64,000 bases of DNA from contig JAFRFB010000050.1 in assembly GCA_017434555.1 (NCBI GenBank), positions 1-64,000 of the forward strand, given 5' to 3'. Positions 1-8,533 of the stretch are shown piece after piece (the first letter of the stretch is position 1; the number at the start of each line of letters is the position of its first letter). Source of the DNA: Methanobrevibacter sp. GTDB lineage: Archaea > Methanobacteriota > Methanobacteria > Methanobacteriales > Methanobacteriaceae. The notes beneath the pieces are model-generated. The model was not told the origin of the DNA. It was given only the letters and a program-made list of their open reading frames with translations, and did no database searches. The position numbers and the translations under genes were made by a program.

Positions 1-41
1 AAAATTTCCAACTTTAAACCCATATCAACAACATTACTCAT
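1..41 (-). CDS. Start of a gene running off the left edge (partial)
   Basis: Only the first 13 codons are inside the window; they read MSNVVDMGLKLEI. The ATG at 41 is preceded by an AGGTG ribosome site at a suitable distance, and a TATA-like stretch lies near 125-140 on the same strand. Too little is visible to name the product. It could also be a chance open stretch. Confidence 0.45.
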   Translation of the reverse strand, partial: MSNVVDMGLKLEI

Positions 42-100
42 AAAAAAAACACCTGATCCCAAAAATTATTTAATTATAATCCCTCACAGTTATTATTAAT

Positions 101-113
101 TCTCTTCAAGAGA
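101..113. promoter_or_regulatory. Perfect 13-nt palindrome, possible operator
   Basis: TCTCTT-c-AAGAGA is symmetric around one base. It lies about 25 nt downstream of a minus-strand TATA-like sequence (about 125-140) and 60 nt before the ATG at 41, which is where a repressor would cover the start of transcription. The role is inferred from position only. Confidence 0.3.
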
Positions 114-233
114 CATACTAATAAGTATTAAATATAATATACAAATTTCGCGAGACCATTTGACGACTATTATTGCTAAAAAAAGAACAACTAAAAAGAT
201 AAAAACTTTTAGTAATATACTATAATAAAGGTA

Positions 234-1640
234 TCAATAATCTCTATGTTTATTCAGTTTGTATTTTTTAAGAAATATTGCTGTGATAATCAGTGTTGCA
301 ACCGCTGATAATACATTGGCTATCATTGACGGCAATCTCAATCCTTCCGGAGCCTGTAGGATATATGCAAATGCAATTAATGAACATGCTATTGCAGGCA
401 GAAATGTAATAATATAGGGTTTTTCTTTCTTTATAAGATAAACGGATGCTGCAAAGAGCACTAATATGGCTATAATCAGTTGGGCCCATGCAAAATATCT
501 CCAAATTAGACTGAAATCAACAAAAGTCAATAAAAATGAAGCTATAAATAGGGGTATGGCCAATTTAAGCCTTGAAATTATTTTTTCCTGATTGATATCT
601 AGCTCGTCGGCCATTGTAATTCTTGAACTTCTAAGTGAAGTATCTCCGGTGGTAATCGGACAGATTACAACGCCTATAATTGTTAGGACTAAACCAACAG
701 GTCCAAGCAATGTCACTGCCATCTCATTGACTCCGATGGATGGTGTTGCACCGTAAATTACTGCAAGTTGGGGTTGGCCGTGGAAAAATGCCATTGCAAT
801 GGCTGCCCAGCACAATGCGATTAAACCCTCTAAAACCATTGCACCGAAAAATACTGGTCTTGCATCCTTTTCATTTTTTATGCAACGTGCAACGATAGGT
901 GATTGGGATGAATGAAAACCTGATATGGCTCCGCATGCAATAGTAACAAATAAATATGGGAAAATAGATTTGTCAGTAAAGTATAATCCTTGTGTTGTAA
1001 ATTCCGGGATAGTATATCCGGGGTTTAAGAGTATGGCTCCTGTCATTAAAATAGCCATGACTAAAAACAAAGCGCCGAAAACAGGATATATTTTTCCAAT
1101 AATCTTGTCAATCGGCAATATTGTAGCTATGAAAAAGTAAATGAATATTATTATAATCCAGATAAATGTATTTGTTTTTGTTAAACTGGCAATCAGATCT
1201 GCTGCTCCTGTTGCAAAAGTGGATGCTACAAGAATTCCTGTTATGATTATTAAAACTGCAACAAATTTCTGGATATTTCTTCCCAAATACTTTGAAATGA
1301 TATTCGGCATTGTAGAACCGTCATTTCGCATAGACATGAATCCTGAGAAGAAATCATGGACACAGCCTATGAAAATAGTGCCTAATGTGATCCATAGAAA
1401 TGCTGCAGGACCGAACAATGCTCCCTGAATGGCTCCAAATATAGGTCCCAAACCGGCAATATTTAAAAAATGAACCAAATATGTCTTGAGTTTAGACATT
1501 GGCATATAATCGACACCATCTTGAAGTTTATATGCCGGAGTTGTCTTTGTTTCATCAGTTCCTGCAAGTTTTTCGATTGCTTTTCCATAAATGAAATAAG
1601 ATGCTATTAAAACCACAGCACAAAGAATAAAACTGTACAT
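234..1640 (-). CDS. cstA: CstA-family carbon starvation / pyruvate transporter
   Basis: A 468-residue membrane protein with about 12 hydrophobic segments. It shows the CstA family stretches VHFLNIAGLGPIFGAIQGA (about 56-74) and HDFFSGFMSMRNDGS (about 95-109), and later SRITMADEL. Family members import peptides or pyruvate in bacteria; the substrate here is unknown, but pyruvate or a small carboxylate is plausible in a methanogen that takes up carbon for biosynthesis. It is shorter than the enterobacterial CstA (about 700 residues), as is usual for archaeal and clostridial forms. The gene stands alone and diverges from the ClC gene across an AT-rich promoter region at 1641-1743. Confidence 0.85.
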   Translation of the reverse strand: MYSFILCAVVLIASYFIYGKAIEKLAGTDETKTTPAYKLQDGVDYMPMSKLKTYLVHFLNIAGLGPIFGAIQGALFGPAAFLWITLGTIFIGCVHDFFSGFMSMRNDGSTMPNIISKYLGRNIQKFVAVLIIITGILVASTFATGAADLIASLTKTNTFIWIIIIFIYFFIATILPIDKIIGKIYPVFGALFLVMAILMTGAILLNPGYTIPEFTTQGLYFTDKSIFPYLFVTIACGAISGFHSSQSPIVARCIKNEKDARPVFFGAMVLEGLIALCWAAIAMAFFHGQPQLAVIYGATPSIGVNEMAVTLLGPVGLVLTIIGVVICPITTGDTSLRSSRITMADELDINQEKIISRLKLAIPLFIASFLLTFVDFSLIWRYFAWAQLIIAILVLFAASVYLIKKEKPYIITFLPAIACSLIAFAYILQAPEGLRLPSMIANVLSAVATLIITAIFLKKYKLNKHRDY

Positions 1641-1743
1641 GCATTTATTTTTTAATTTTTTTTTATTAATAACTTTGCTTTAAATATAAATATTTAATTT
1701 TATAAATGTATTTTTAGTAATTAACTTTTTTTGAGGCCTATTG

Positions 1744-2949
1744 ATGGATTTGAAAAATAATTTGCTTTTAACGTTATACACAATAATAATAGGAGTCATG
1801 ACTGGATTAATCATATGGTGCTTTATTCACGCCATGAACTTCGGAATTCATTTCCTGTGGGATTATCTGCCAGATTTAATTAATTTTAAATATTATACTA
1901 TTGTTATGTGCTTAATAGGTGGACTTTTAATAGGTTTATGGAAAAATAAGTATGGGGACAGTCCAGAAGAACTTAATCATGTAATAAAAAAAGTTAAAAA
2001 GGATCATAGATACTCATACAGCAATATTTTCCCATCAATTGTCTCTTCACTATTGCCTCTGATATTTGGTGCCAGCGTGGGGCCTGAAGCAGGTTTGACA
2101 GGCATTATTGCAGGGCTTTATACATGGATTGGAGACAAATTAAGGATATTCAATGAGGAACTTGAAGAATTGACTCATATTGGTATTACGGCAACTTTAG
2201 GAACAATATTTGCCTCACCTATTTTCGGGTTTGTGGAACCGATTGAAAACGAAGACGGCAAGCTGCCAAAAACATCAAAAAACATATTCTATTTTGTAGC
2301 TATTCTAAGTTCCTTTGGGATATTTATATTTTTAAATCATTTAACCCACAATCATGTAGGTCTGCATTCAATAGGTACTGCAACTTTCTCCAATCTTAAT
2401 TATCTGGCTATAATACTCCTGATAATTCTGGGAATACTTCTTTCATATGTCTATTTCATTAGCCACAAATTATCTAAAACAATATTTAAAAGTCTTGATG
2501 GCAATTTTATTGCAAAAGGACTTGTTGGGGGATTAATACTTGGTATAATGGGAACATTACTGCCATTGACAATGTTTTCAGGTGAAGAACAGATTTATCT
2601 TTTGCTTGGATGCGGCGCCCAGCTTGGAGCAGTCGTCCTGATTTTAACAAGCCTTATAAAAATTCTTTTAACGAACGTCTGTATCGAAACGGGCCTTAAA
2701 GGGGGACATTTCTTTCCTCTGATATTTTCAGGAACCGCAATGGGTTTTGCATTAAGTATTATTTTAAATATTGATCCTGTAATTTCAATGTCTGTTGTTA
2801 CAACATCATTTCTGGCAAGTATCCTAAAAAAGCCTATCGCTGTGGTTTTACTGTTAATGATTATCTTTCCGATGAATCTAATTCCATTAATGCTGGTATC
2901 TGCAGTAATAGCATGCTTATTTAAAACTCCGAAATTTTTGGATGTTTAA
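1744..2949 (+). CDS. ClC-family chloride channel or H+/Cl- antiporter
   Basis: A 401-residue polytopic membrane protein. GASVGPEAGL (about 109-118) matches the ClC filter loop that carries the gating glutamate, and GLKGGHFFPLIFSGTAMG (about 319-336) matches the second conserved ClC loop (GxFxP). The first in-frame codon is TTG at 1741, but ATG at 1744 sits better behind the GAGG at 1732, so the ATG is taken. No regulatory CBS or TrkA domain follows. The family moves chloride or fluoride; which ion is carried cannot be read here. Confidence 0.82.
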   Translation: MDLKNNLLLTLYTIIIGVMTGLIIWCFIHAMNFGIHFLWDYLPDLINFKYYTIVMCLIGGLLIGLWKNKYGDSPEELNHVIKKVKKDHRYSYSNIFPSIVSSLLPLIFGASVGPEAGLTGIIAGLYTWIGDKLRIFNEELEELTHIGITATLGTIFASPIFGFVEPIENEDGKLPKTSKNIFYFVAILSSFGIFIFLNHLTHNHVGLHSIGTATFSNLNYLAIILLIILGILLSYVYFISHKLSKTIFKSLDGNFIAKGLVGGLILGIMGTLLPLTMFSGEEQIYLLLGCGAQLGAVVLILTSLIKILLTNVCIETGLKGGHFFPLIFSGTAMGFALSIILNIDPVISMSVVTTSFLASILKKPIAVVLLLMIIFPMNLIPLMLVSAVIACLFKTPKFLDV

Positions 2950-3053
2950 GGTAAATATATTATGTTATAATGTTAAATTATTATTTATAACCTATTGGAA
3001 GCATTATTTTTAAAGAGTTTGCGCAATGTTTTAATCATTTATGGGGTGATAAT

Positions 3054-3869
3054 ATGGATAATGAATTAAAAGAAGACTCTGTTGTTGATAATTCAAAACT
3101 TGAAGAGTTAATGAAACAAGATTTAACTCCTGAAATGCAAAGTGAATTTTTTGAAATACTTAAGGAATCTCAATTATTCATGCTTGTAGTATACAGCGAA
3201 AACATCTTTGAAGGCATAGAAAATATGGAAGAGGGCGACGTTTTTCAGCCTAAAGAGCAGGTTGGATTTAATATTAACTATTTAACGGATAAAGATGGAA
3301 ATAGGATATTGCCGTTATTTACAAGCAGTGAGATTATGAAAAGTATTGGTCTTGAAAGCTCTGTATATGTGCTCTACATGAGTGATTTGGCGGAAATGTT
3401 AAAACAAACGGATAACTATGCATTCATATCAATTAATCCTTTAACTTCTTTTGACATTAATATGAGTGTTGAAGCATTTTTAAATTTATTCATGGAAGAA
3501 AATGAATACATCAAAATATTAAAAGATATGTTGAAATTGTTAAAAGATGCTTCTGTTGAATTGGAGGAGAATTATAATTTCTTTCTTAGAACGGATGATG
3601 ATTTCATGAAAGAAAATGCAGTTGACGGAGTATTCACTCCTGCCATTCCATTTAATATAAGTACTCGTGAGGATTTTAATGATGATTTAAAATATTTGAA
3701 TGTCTTAATATTGCCTGAAGGTGCAAAAATATTATTCCTCGGCGATATTGTTGAGGAAAACCAATTCGATACTGTAATTGCTCCCGGAACGGAATTCAAG
3801 TTTGTTGAAGATTTGGATGATTTTACAAGAGTTTGGGTTTGTGGAGCTCAACCATTCTATGATGAATAA
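3054..3869 (+). CDS. SseB-domain protein
   Basis: A soluble acidic protein of 271 residues. The part around 45-130 (FMLVVYSENIFEG, then LPLFTSSEIMKSIGL and YAFISINPLTSFDI) resembles the SseB N-terminal domain, a family first named for serine sensitivity in E. coli and found as scattered paralogues in Methanobrevibacter. No catalytic motif is visible. GGGGTGAT at 3041-3048 sets the start. The molecular function is unknown. Confidence 0.6.
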   Translation: MDNELKEDSVVDNSKLEELMKQDLTPEMQSEFFEILKESQLFMLVVYSENIFEGIENMEEGDVFQPKEQVGFNINYLTDKDGNRILPLFTSSEIMKSIGLESSVYVLYMSDLAEMLKQTDNYAFISINPLTSFDINMSVEAFLNLFMEENEYIKILKDMLKLLKDASVELEENYNFFLRTDDDFMKENAVDGVFTPAIPFNISTREDFNDDLKYLNVLILPEGAKILFLGDIVEENQFDTVIAPGTEFKFVEDLDDFTRVWVCGAQPFYDE

Positions 3870-3912
3870 ATTATTTAAAATATCGGTTTAGAAATAAATA
3901 TTAGGGGATAAA

Positions 3913-4422
3913 ATGCAAAAGAATATGATAATTATAATAATATTCTTCTTAATTGGATTGGTTTTAGTTTTTTCATATATTAAGGCAGATCCTACTACTT
4001 ATGATGGCAGATTTAATCCCCCAAAACCTAGAGATATTGAAATTAATGGCATCACATTTTCCGTACGCGGTGGCTTCCTAGAGGATAAGGATTCATATAG
4101 TGCAATCTATGCGGACACCTTTTTAAATCACAGTGTAACGAAAGAAGAAAGGACATTCCATCAAAATGATATTCTATTGTTGTATATTAAAGTATATGAT
4201 TTTAAAGATGCAAATTTCACACTCAATGATTTAAATAATGAGTCTTATGAAATTAAATCAATCAATGGTATTGAAGGTTTCTTTAAAACGGAAGATATTG
4301 AAACTCATTCCGGTTTTGTAAAAAATAATCATCCAAGATATTATTTCAATTACGTTAAAGACAATAAGATTGTAATGATTCAGTGTGATGTAATGAATGT
4401 TCTAAATGAACTGGTAAAATAG
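3913..4422 (+). CDS. Membrane-anchored or secreted protein of unknown function
   Basis: A 169-residue protein with one hydrophobic N-terminal segment (NMIIIIIFFLIGLVLVFSYI), followed by a polar outside domain that I do not recognise. The anchor is likely uncleaved. AGGGGAT precedes the ATG. It lies 43 nt after the SseB-like gene on the same strand and may be cotranscribed with it. Beyond this the sequence holds a gene desert. Confidence 0.65.
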   Translation: MQKNMIIIIIFFLIGLVLVFSYIKADPTTYDGRFNPPKPRDIEINGITFSVRGGFLEDKDSYSAIYADTFLNHSVTKEERTFHQNDILLLYIKVYDFKDANFTLNDLNNESYEIKSINGIEGFFKTEDIETHSGFVKNNHPRYYFNYVKDNKIVMIQCDVMNVLNELVK

Positions 4423-4441
4423 TTCGAGGTCTGAATTTTTT

Positions 4442-4600
4442 TTAGTTTTTAGGTATTGTTGTAATTATGAAATCGTTCGGATTAAATGTTACTTCTGATT
4501 TTACCAACTCTCCAGACTCAAAAATATTATTCAAATATTTGCTTTGGGTATTGATAGTTTTACCAAATAATTCGGCCATAGTTTTCTATGTAGTCCACAT
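4442..4600 (-). pseudogene. Decayed fragment of a RhuM-family (virulence RhuM / Fic-associated) gene
   Basis: Read on the minus strand, 4600-4442 gives MWTT-stop-KTMAELFGKT, then LNNIFESGELVKSEVT. RhuM-family proteins begin with a helix-turn-helix stretch of the type WLTQKQMAELF...HIKNIFEEGEL. The fit is good on both sides of the in-frame TAG at 4586-4588, which stands exactly where the family has Gln (CAG). The frame ends after 45 further codons, whereas full RhuM proteins have about 300 residues, and nothing more of the gene can be read on either side. This looks like the relic of a lost accessory gene. Confidence 0.5.
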
Positions 4601-4619
4601 TTTGTCATTTTAAGAATCA

Positions 4620-5294
4620 ATAATGAAAAGTGATGAAGAATTAAAAACTAAAAATATAATTGATATTCTTTAACTAGGATAATTATTTATTTTAAAATTA
4701 TATTTGCTTATATTTCATAGTAATATTTGCAATATCATCAATTTTTGATTGAGCATATTAGCATTTCATTGAGCAGTTTTTAATTAAATTTTCGATTAAT
4801 ATTATTGATAGTAAATAAATAAAATATGATTTAATTAACATCACTTTCAATTATTTATTAAACCTATATAAAAGAAATTTAAAAATTATTGATATATGGA
4901 TTCTTATAACTTTTTTTCATATATTATCAATTTTTAGAAAATTATTTTAAAATTTAAATTAGCTTATTTGAGTCTTATATCTAATATAACTTCTATTTAT
5001 GTTATTTTTAATTTTTTTAATAATTATTTACTTTTTTTTATTAATAAAAAGTGCGGATACTTAATAATTTAATTATATACTGATTAATATTTTAAAAGAA
5101 GTATTATCATTTCAAGTGTATTAAATGTTTCAATCGATGTTTAGTAATCTCATTTGGTTCTCATTTCGTTTTGAAATAATTTTACATATGTTATGTAAAA
5201 ATATTTTCATTAACTTAAAACTAGAAAAATTATACTTGGAAGATTATCTAAGCACTAATTTGATATTAAAACAGTTTGTATTAAACTAAAACAT
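4620..5294. other. AT-rich gene desert
   Basis: About 670 nt of extremely AT-rich sequence with stops in all frames and no ribosome site in front of a usable start. The only clear structure is a perfect 9-bp inverted repeat with a 3-nt loop, TTTTACATA-tgt-TATGTAAAA (5180-5200), downstream of the RIO1 gene. Together with the RhuM relic this suggests an eroded insertion site. Confidence 0.6.
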
Positions 5295-6068
5295 CTAAAA
5301 CTTAGGGCTAACATACTCCCAAACTTCTTCAAAGCTGGTTTTTACGCCTAAGCGACTATATTCATTAACGAGCGTATTTATATCTCTTTCAAGCAGTTCT
5401 TTTGATATTGGATTATCGAGAACTACTGATTGGGAAACATCAATAATAACTGGAGTTTCATCCTTATTTAAAATGTTATAATTGGATAAGTCCCCATGAA
5501 CCAGTTTTGCATCATTAACGAATTTTTTCAATTCAACCAATAATTTGTTGAAGAATTCATCTGGATTTTGTGGGGTTTGGTTTTTTGCAGGCTGTGCAGG
5601 ATTTCCATTTTCATCACCGATAAATTCAATCAATAGCACATTATTTGCACTGGTAATCGGTTTTGGAACGGTAACACCAGCATCATACAATCTTGTCAGG
5701 TTTTTAAATTCTTTTGTAACCCAGGAATAGATGATTTTACGTTTATTTTTGGTTTTAACATTAAATCTTGGATCTCCGTTAAGATAATAGTTCATCTTTT
5801 TAAAATCGGAAGTAGCTATTCTGTAAATTTTCACCGCTACAAACTTTTCATCGTCTGTTATTCCTGTAAGCACATTGGCTTCCTTGCCGGTACTTATGGC
5901 GCCGTTTAATATGTCAATGTGGCCTTGGTTGGCTAATTTGTATAGTGTTTCTAAGGTGATTTTATCAAAAATTTCATTCCCTGTTTTTCTTTCTGAACTG
6001 TCTTTCTTTCTTTTTTCAGAATGAATTTTTTGATGTTTTGCATCAGCTTTAGCTACTTTAGGATCCAT
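5295..6068 (-). CDS. rio1: RIO1 serine protein kinase
   Basis: A 257-residue RIO-type kinase/ATPase that acts in maturation of the small ribosomal subunit. Visible motifs are the P-loop STGKEANV (59-66), the lysine of AVKIYR (Lys80), the catalytic loop HGDLSNYN (191-198, Asp193 and Asn198) and the metal-binding Asp210 of IIDVSQS. The N-terminus is a lysine-rich tail. The gene follows aIF1A by 30 nt on the same strand, an arrangement common in archaea that ties it to translation. Confidence 0.95.
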   Translation of the reverse strand: MDPKVAKADAKHQKIHSEKRKKDSSERKTGNEIFDKITLETLYKLANQGHIDILNGAISTGKEANVLTGITDDEKFVAVKIYRIATSDFKKMNYYLNGDPRFNVKTKNKRKIIYSWVTKEFKNLTRLYDAGVTVPKPITSANNVLLIEFIGDENGNPAQPAKNQTPQNPDEFFNKLLVELKKFVNDAKLVHGDLSNYNILNKDETPVIIDVSQSVVLDNPISKELLERDINTLVNEYSRLGVKTSFEEVWEYVSPKF

Positions 6069-6098
6069 TAAAATCAGTAAAAAAAGTAAATGGTGTGG

Positions 6099-6404
6099 TT
6101 ACATTTTTAAGTAACCTTTTCTTTCAAGCCAGTTAGATTCGGTTTTTGTGTATCTCCAGATTACGTCTCCTTTTTCATCGGATTGGAAATCCCATGGTTT
6201 TACAAGGATAACGTCGCCTTCACGAATCCAAATACGTTTTTTCATTTTTCCAGGAATTCTAGTCATTCTGATATGTCCGTCTGCACATCTGACTTTTAAT
6301 TTACCATGTCCCATAATTTGTTCTACTACACCAGGTATCTCTCCCTTTTTAGGAGTCCTAACTCTTCTATACTCTTGTTGATTGTTGTTATTAGCTTTAG
6401 ACAA
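6099..6404 (-). CDS. eif1A: Translation initiation factor aIF1A
   Basis: A 101-residue OB-fold (S1-type) protein. It has the typical family core, including GKLKVRCADGHIRMTRIPGK, and GDVILVKPWDFQSDEKGDV. It promotes initiator-tRNA and mRNA binding on the 30S subunit. The start is TTG at 6404, chosen because GGAGGAG (complement of 6410-6416) lies just upstream and no ATG fits. The gene heads an operon with RIO1. Confidence 0.95.
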   Translation of the reverse strand: MSKANNNNQQEYRRVRTPKKGEIPGVVEQIMGHGKLKVRCADGHIRMTRIPGKMKKRIWIREGDVILVKPWDFQSDEKGDVIWRYTKTESNWLERKGYLKM

Positions 6405-6512
6405 ATACTCTCCTCCAAAATTAAAATATTAATTCTCATTAATATAAATTATTTATATATTTATCAATATACTATATATTAATTTATTGGATTTTATAAA
6501 AAAGGTGTTTTA

Positions 6513-7736
6513 ATGGGTACCGAATTTTTAAAAATAAAAGAGTGCGATGAGGCACAGGATATTATTCAGGATTTATTTGAAAAGTATTGTACTGCTAAAA
6601 GCGAAGAAATTAACTGTGAAGATGCTTACGGAAGAGTATTATTCAATGACGTTTACAGCCGAATGGACTTTCCGCCATTTGACAAGGCGCTAAAAGACGG
6701 TTTTGCAATATTGTCTGAAGACAGTTACGGTGCAAGTGAAGAGTCACCAAATACTCTTGATGTCATTGATTTTTTAGAGGCAGGTTCCATTACAGATAAA
6801 AAAGTCGAAAAGGGAAAATGTATTGAAATCAGTACCGGAGCTGCAATGCCTGAAGGTGCAAATGCCGTTGTAATGGTAGAATATTCAGAAAAAGAAGACG
6901 GTAAGGTTAATTTATTCACTACTGCAACACCGTCCCAGGATGTTGCAAAGAAAGGTTCAGATATTGAAGAAGGAAATCTTATCCTTAAAAAAGGAGACGT
7001 ATTGACTCCCGGTAAAATTGGCGTATTGTTGTCACAGGGCTTTAAAACAATTGAAGTATATAAAAAGCCTAGTGTTGGAGTTATATCATCCGGAAATGAA
7101 ATTACAATGCAGGGTGAAGATTTGCCATTCGGTAAAATCTATGACGTTAATGGAAACATGATTAAAAATGATGCCATCTCCTGCGGTGCCGATGCAAGAT
7201 TTTTAGGAGTCGTTAGGGATAACTACGACCAGGTAAAAGAAAAGATTCAGGAAGCTCTTGAAGACGTTGATATTCTTTTGTGTTCAGGCGGAACTTCAGC
7301 AGGTCTTGGAGATGTAATAAAACATGTTCTCGATGAGCTCGGTGAAGTTCATATTCACGGAATATCAGTTCAGCCGGGAAAACCAACAATTGTCGGTGTA
7401 ATAGGTGAAAAACTTGTCATAGGTCTTCCTGGAAATCCTGTATCTGCATTGATGATATTCAATGCTTTTGTAGCACCTCCATTAACTAAAGTTGCAGGAA
7501 TTGAAAAGGATTTCGAGCAAAAGGTAGTTAAAGGTGTAATGACTAGAAGAATCCATTCTCCTGTTGGTCGTATGCAGTATCAGCTTGTTAAAGTTGACGG
7601 TTCAGATATTCATCCGATTTTTAAGGATTCCGGTGCAATATTTTCCCTATCCAGTGCTGATGGCTATGTGAAAGTAGAAAAATCAGTTGAATTATTGGAT
7701 GAAGGGGAAGAAGTAGAAGTTTATTTATTCAATTAA
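6513..7736 (+). CDS. moeA: Molybdopterin molybdenumtransferase MoeA
   Basis: A 407-residue protein that inserts molybdate or tungstate into adenylated molybdopterin, needed here for formylmethanofuran and formate dehydrogenases. It has the MoeA N-terminal region with FPPFDKALKDGFA, CIEISTGAAMPEGANAVVMVE (103-123), the MogA-like domain with LLCSGGTSAGLGDV, GLPGNPVSALMIFNAF, and the C-terminal MoeA domain IV. In the first motif the usual SAMDGYA reads KALKDGFA. It is followed by two small genes in the same direction. Confidence 0.93.
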   Translation: MGTEFLKIKECDEAQDIIQDLFEKYCTAKSEEINCEDAYGRVLFNDVYSRMDFPPFDKALKDGFAILSEDSYGASEESPNTLDVIDFLEAGSITDKKVEKGKCIEISTGAAMPEGANAVVMVEYSEKEDGKVNLFTTATPSQDVAKKGSDIEEGNLILKKGDVLTPGKIGVLLSQGFKTIEVYKKPSVGVISSGNEITMQGEDLPFGKIYDVNGNMIKNDAISCGADARFLGVVRDNYDQVKEKIQEALEDVDILLCSGGTSAGLGDVIKHVLDELGEVHIHGISVQPGKPTIVGVIGEKLVIGLPGNPVSALMIFNAFVAPPLTKVAGIEKDFEQKVVKGVMTRRIHSPVGRMQYQLVKVDGSDIHPIFKDSGAIFSLSSADGYVKVEKSVELLDEGEEVEVYLFN

Positions 7737-7761
7737 ATTAAAATTATTATTAGGTGAAAGT

Positions 7762-8223
7762 ATGGAACATGAGATAAAAATTATTCCCGATCAAAAATTA
7801 GCGGTTATTAATTATAAAGGTCCTATTGATGATTTGGACATTCTGGTTTCTAAATTGATGGGATGGGTTGAAGCAGAAGAGGTTGAAGCCGATGGCGAAC
7901 CATTCATTATTTATTTCTCACCAAGACATGAAGTAAATGACGGTGATGCAGTTTACGATGTGGGAATTGCCATTAAGGACGATGCCGATGAAAAAGACAT
8001 TATCCGTGTAGTTGACATGGTGGAACATAAGATGCTTTGTGGAATTCATGAAGGACCTACAGATAACATTTTAGATACCTATGAAAAATTGGTAGAAGTC
8101 TCACAGGCCAACAATTACGATATCATCGGTTCTCCAAAGGAAGTTTTAGTTAAAAGTTTCCACAATTGTGATGACGAAAAAGAATTCATTACAGAAATAC
8201 AATTACCTATTATTGAAATGTAG
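7762..8223 (+). CDS. Stand-alone GyrI-like / AraC effector-binding domain protein
   Basis: A 153-residue protein with the SOUL/GyrI-like pattern: VINYKGPIDDL at the start, FIIYFSPRHEVND in the middle, MLCGIHEGPTDNILDTYEKL, and a C-terminal strand with EFITEIQLPI. Family members bind small molecules; here there is no DNA-binding domain attached. It begins 25 nt after moeA behind AGGTGAAAGT and is probably cotranscribed with it. The ligand is unknown. Confidence 0.7.
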   Translation: MEHEIKIIPDQKLAVINYKGPIDDLDILVSKLMGWVEAEEVEADGEPFIIYFSPRHEVNDGDAVYDVGIAIKDDADEKDIIRVVDMVEHKMLCGIHEGPTDNILDTYEKLVEVSQANNYDIIGSPKEVLVKSFHNCDDEKEFITEIQLPIIEM

Positions 8224-8231
8224 GTGTTAAA

Positions 8232-8486
8232 ATGGCTAAAAAAGAAGAAAAGTTTGATGTTGATAAAGAAATTGAAAGACTGTCTAAAAACACCCGAGCA
8301 AACATTTTTAAATCAGAAAGGAGTTATGAATCCAGAATCAGTAAGTTGGAAAATGAGATTGATAAGGCAATCAAATCAAAAGAAAAGCTATTTGATGAGA
8401 ATAACGTATTGAAAGAAAAACACCTTACAACCGATTATACCGACTCATCTATTGAAACTTACAGGAAAAAATTAAATAAACTTTAA
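8232..8486 (+). CDS. Small coiled-coil protein of unknown function
   Basis: An 84-residue charged protein (Lys/Glu rich), most of it predicted helix with heptad-like spacing (ISKLENEIDKAIKSKEKLF). It starts 8 nt after the GyrI-like gene behind TAGGTGTTAAA, so translation is probably coupled. No domain is recognised. A second long frame here (8224) lacks these features. Confidence 0.6.
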   Translation: MAKKEEKFDVDKEIERLSKNTRANIFKSERSYESRISKLENEIDKAIKSKEKLFDENNVLKEKHLTTDYTDSSIETYRKKLNKL

Positions 8487-8533
8487 TTTTTCCCTTTTAA
8501 TTATTTTTTTTAATGAAATGGATTTAAACACAT

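Noticed and set aside
4467-4613. 49-codon plus-strand frame in the gene desert
   Set aside because: It is the antisense of the better-supported RhuM relic and has no ribosome site.
8224-8412. 62-codon frame overlapping the small coiled-coil gene
   Set aside because: The alternative frame at 8232 has an ATG, better spacing to the GGTG and typical charged-helix composition.
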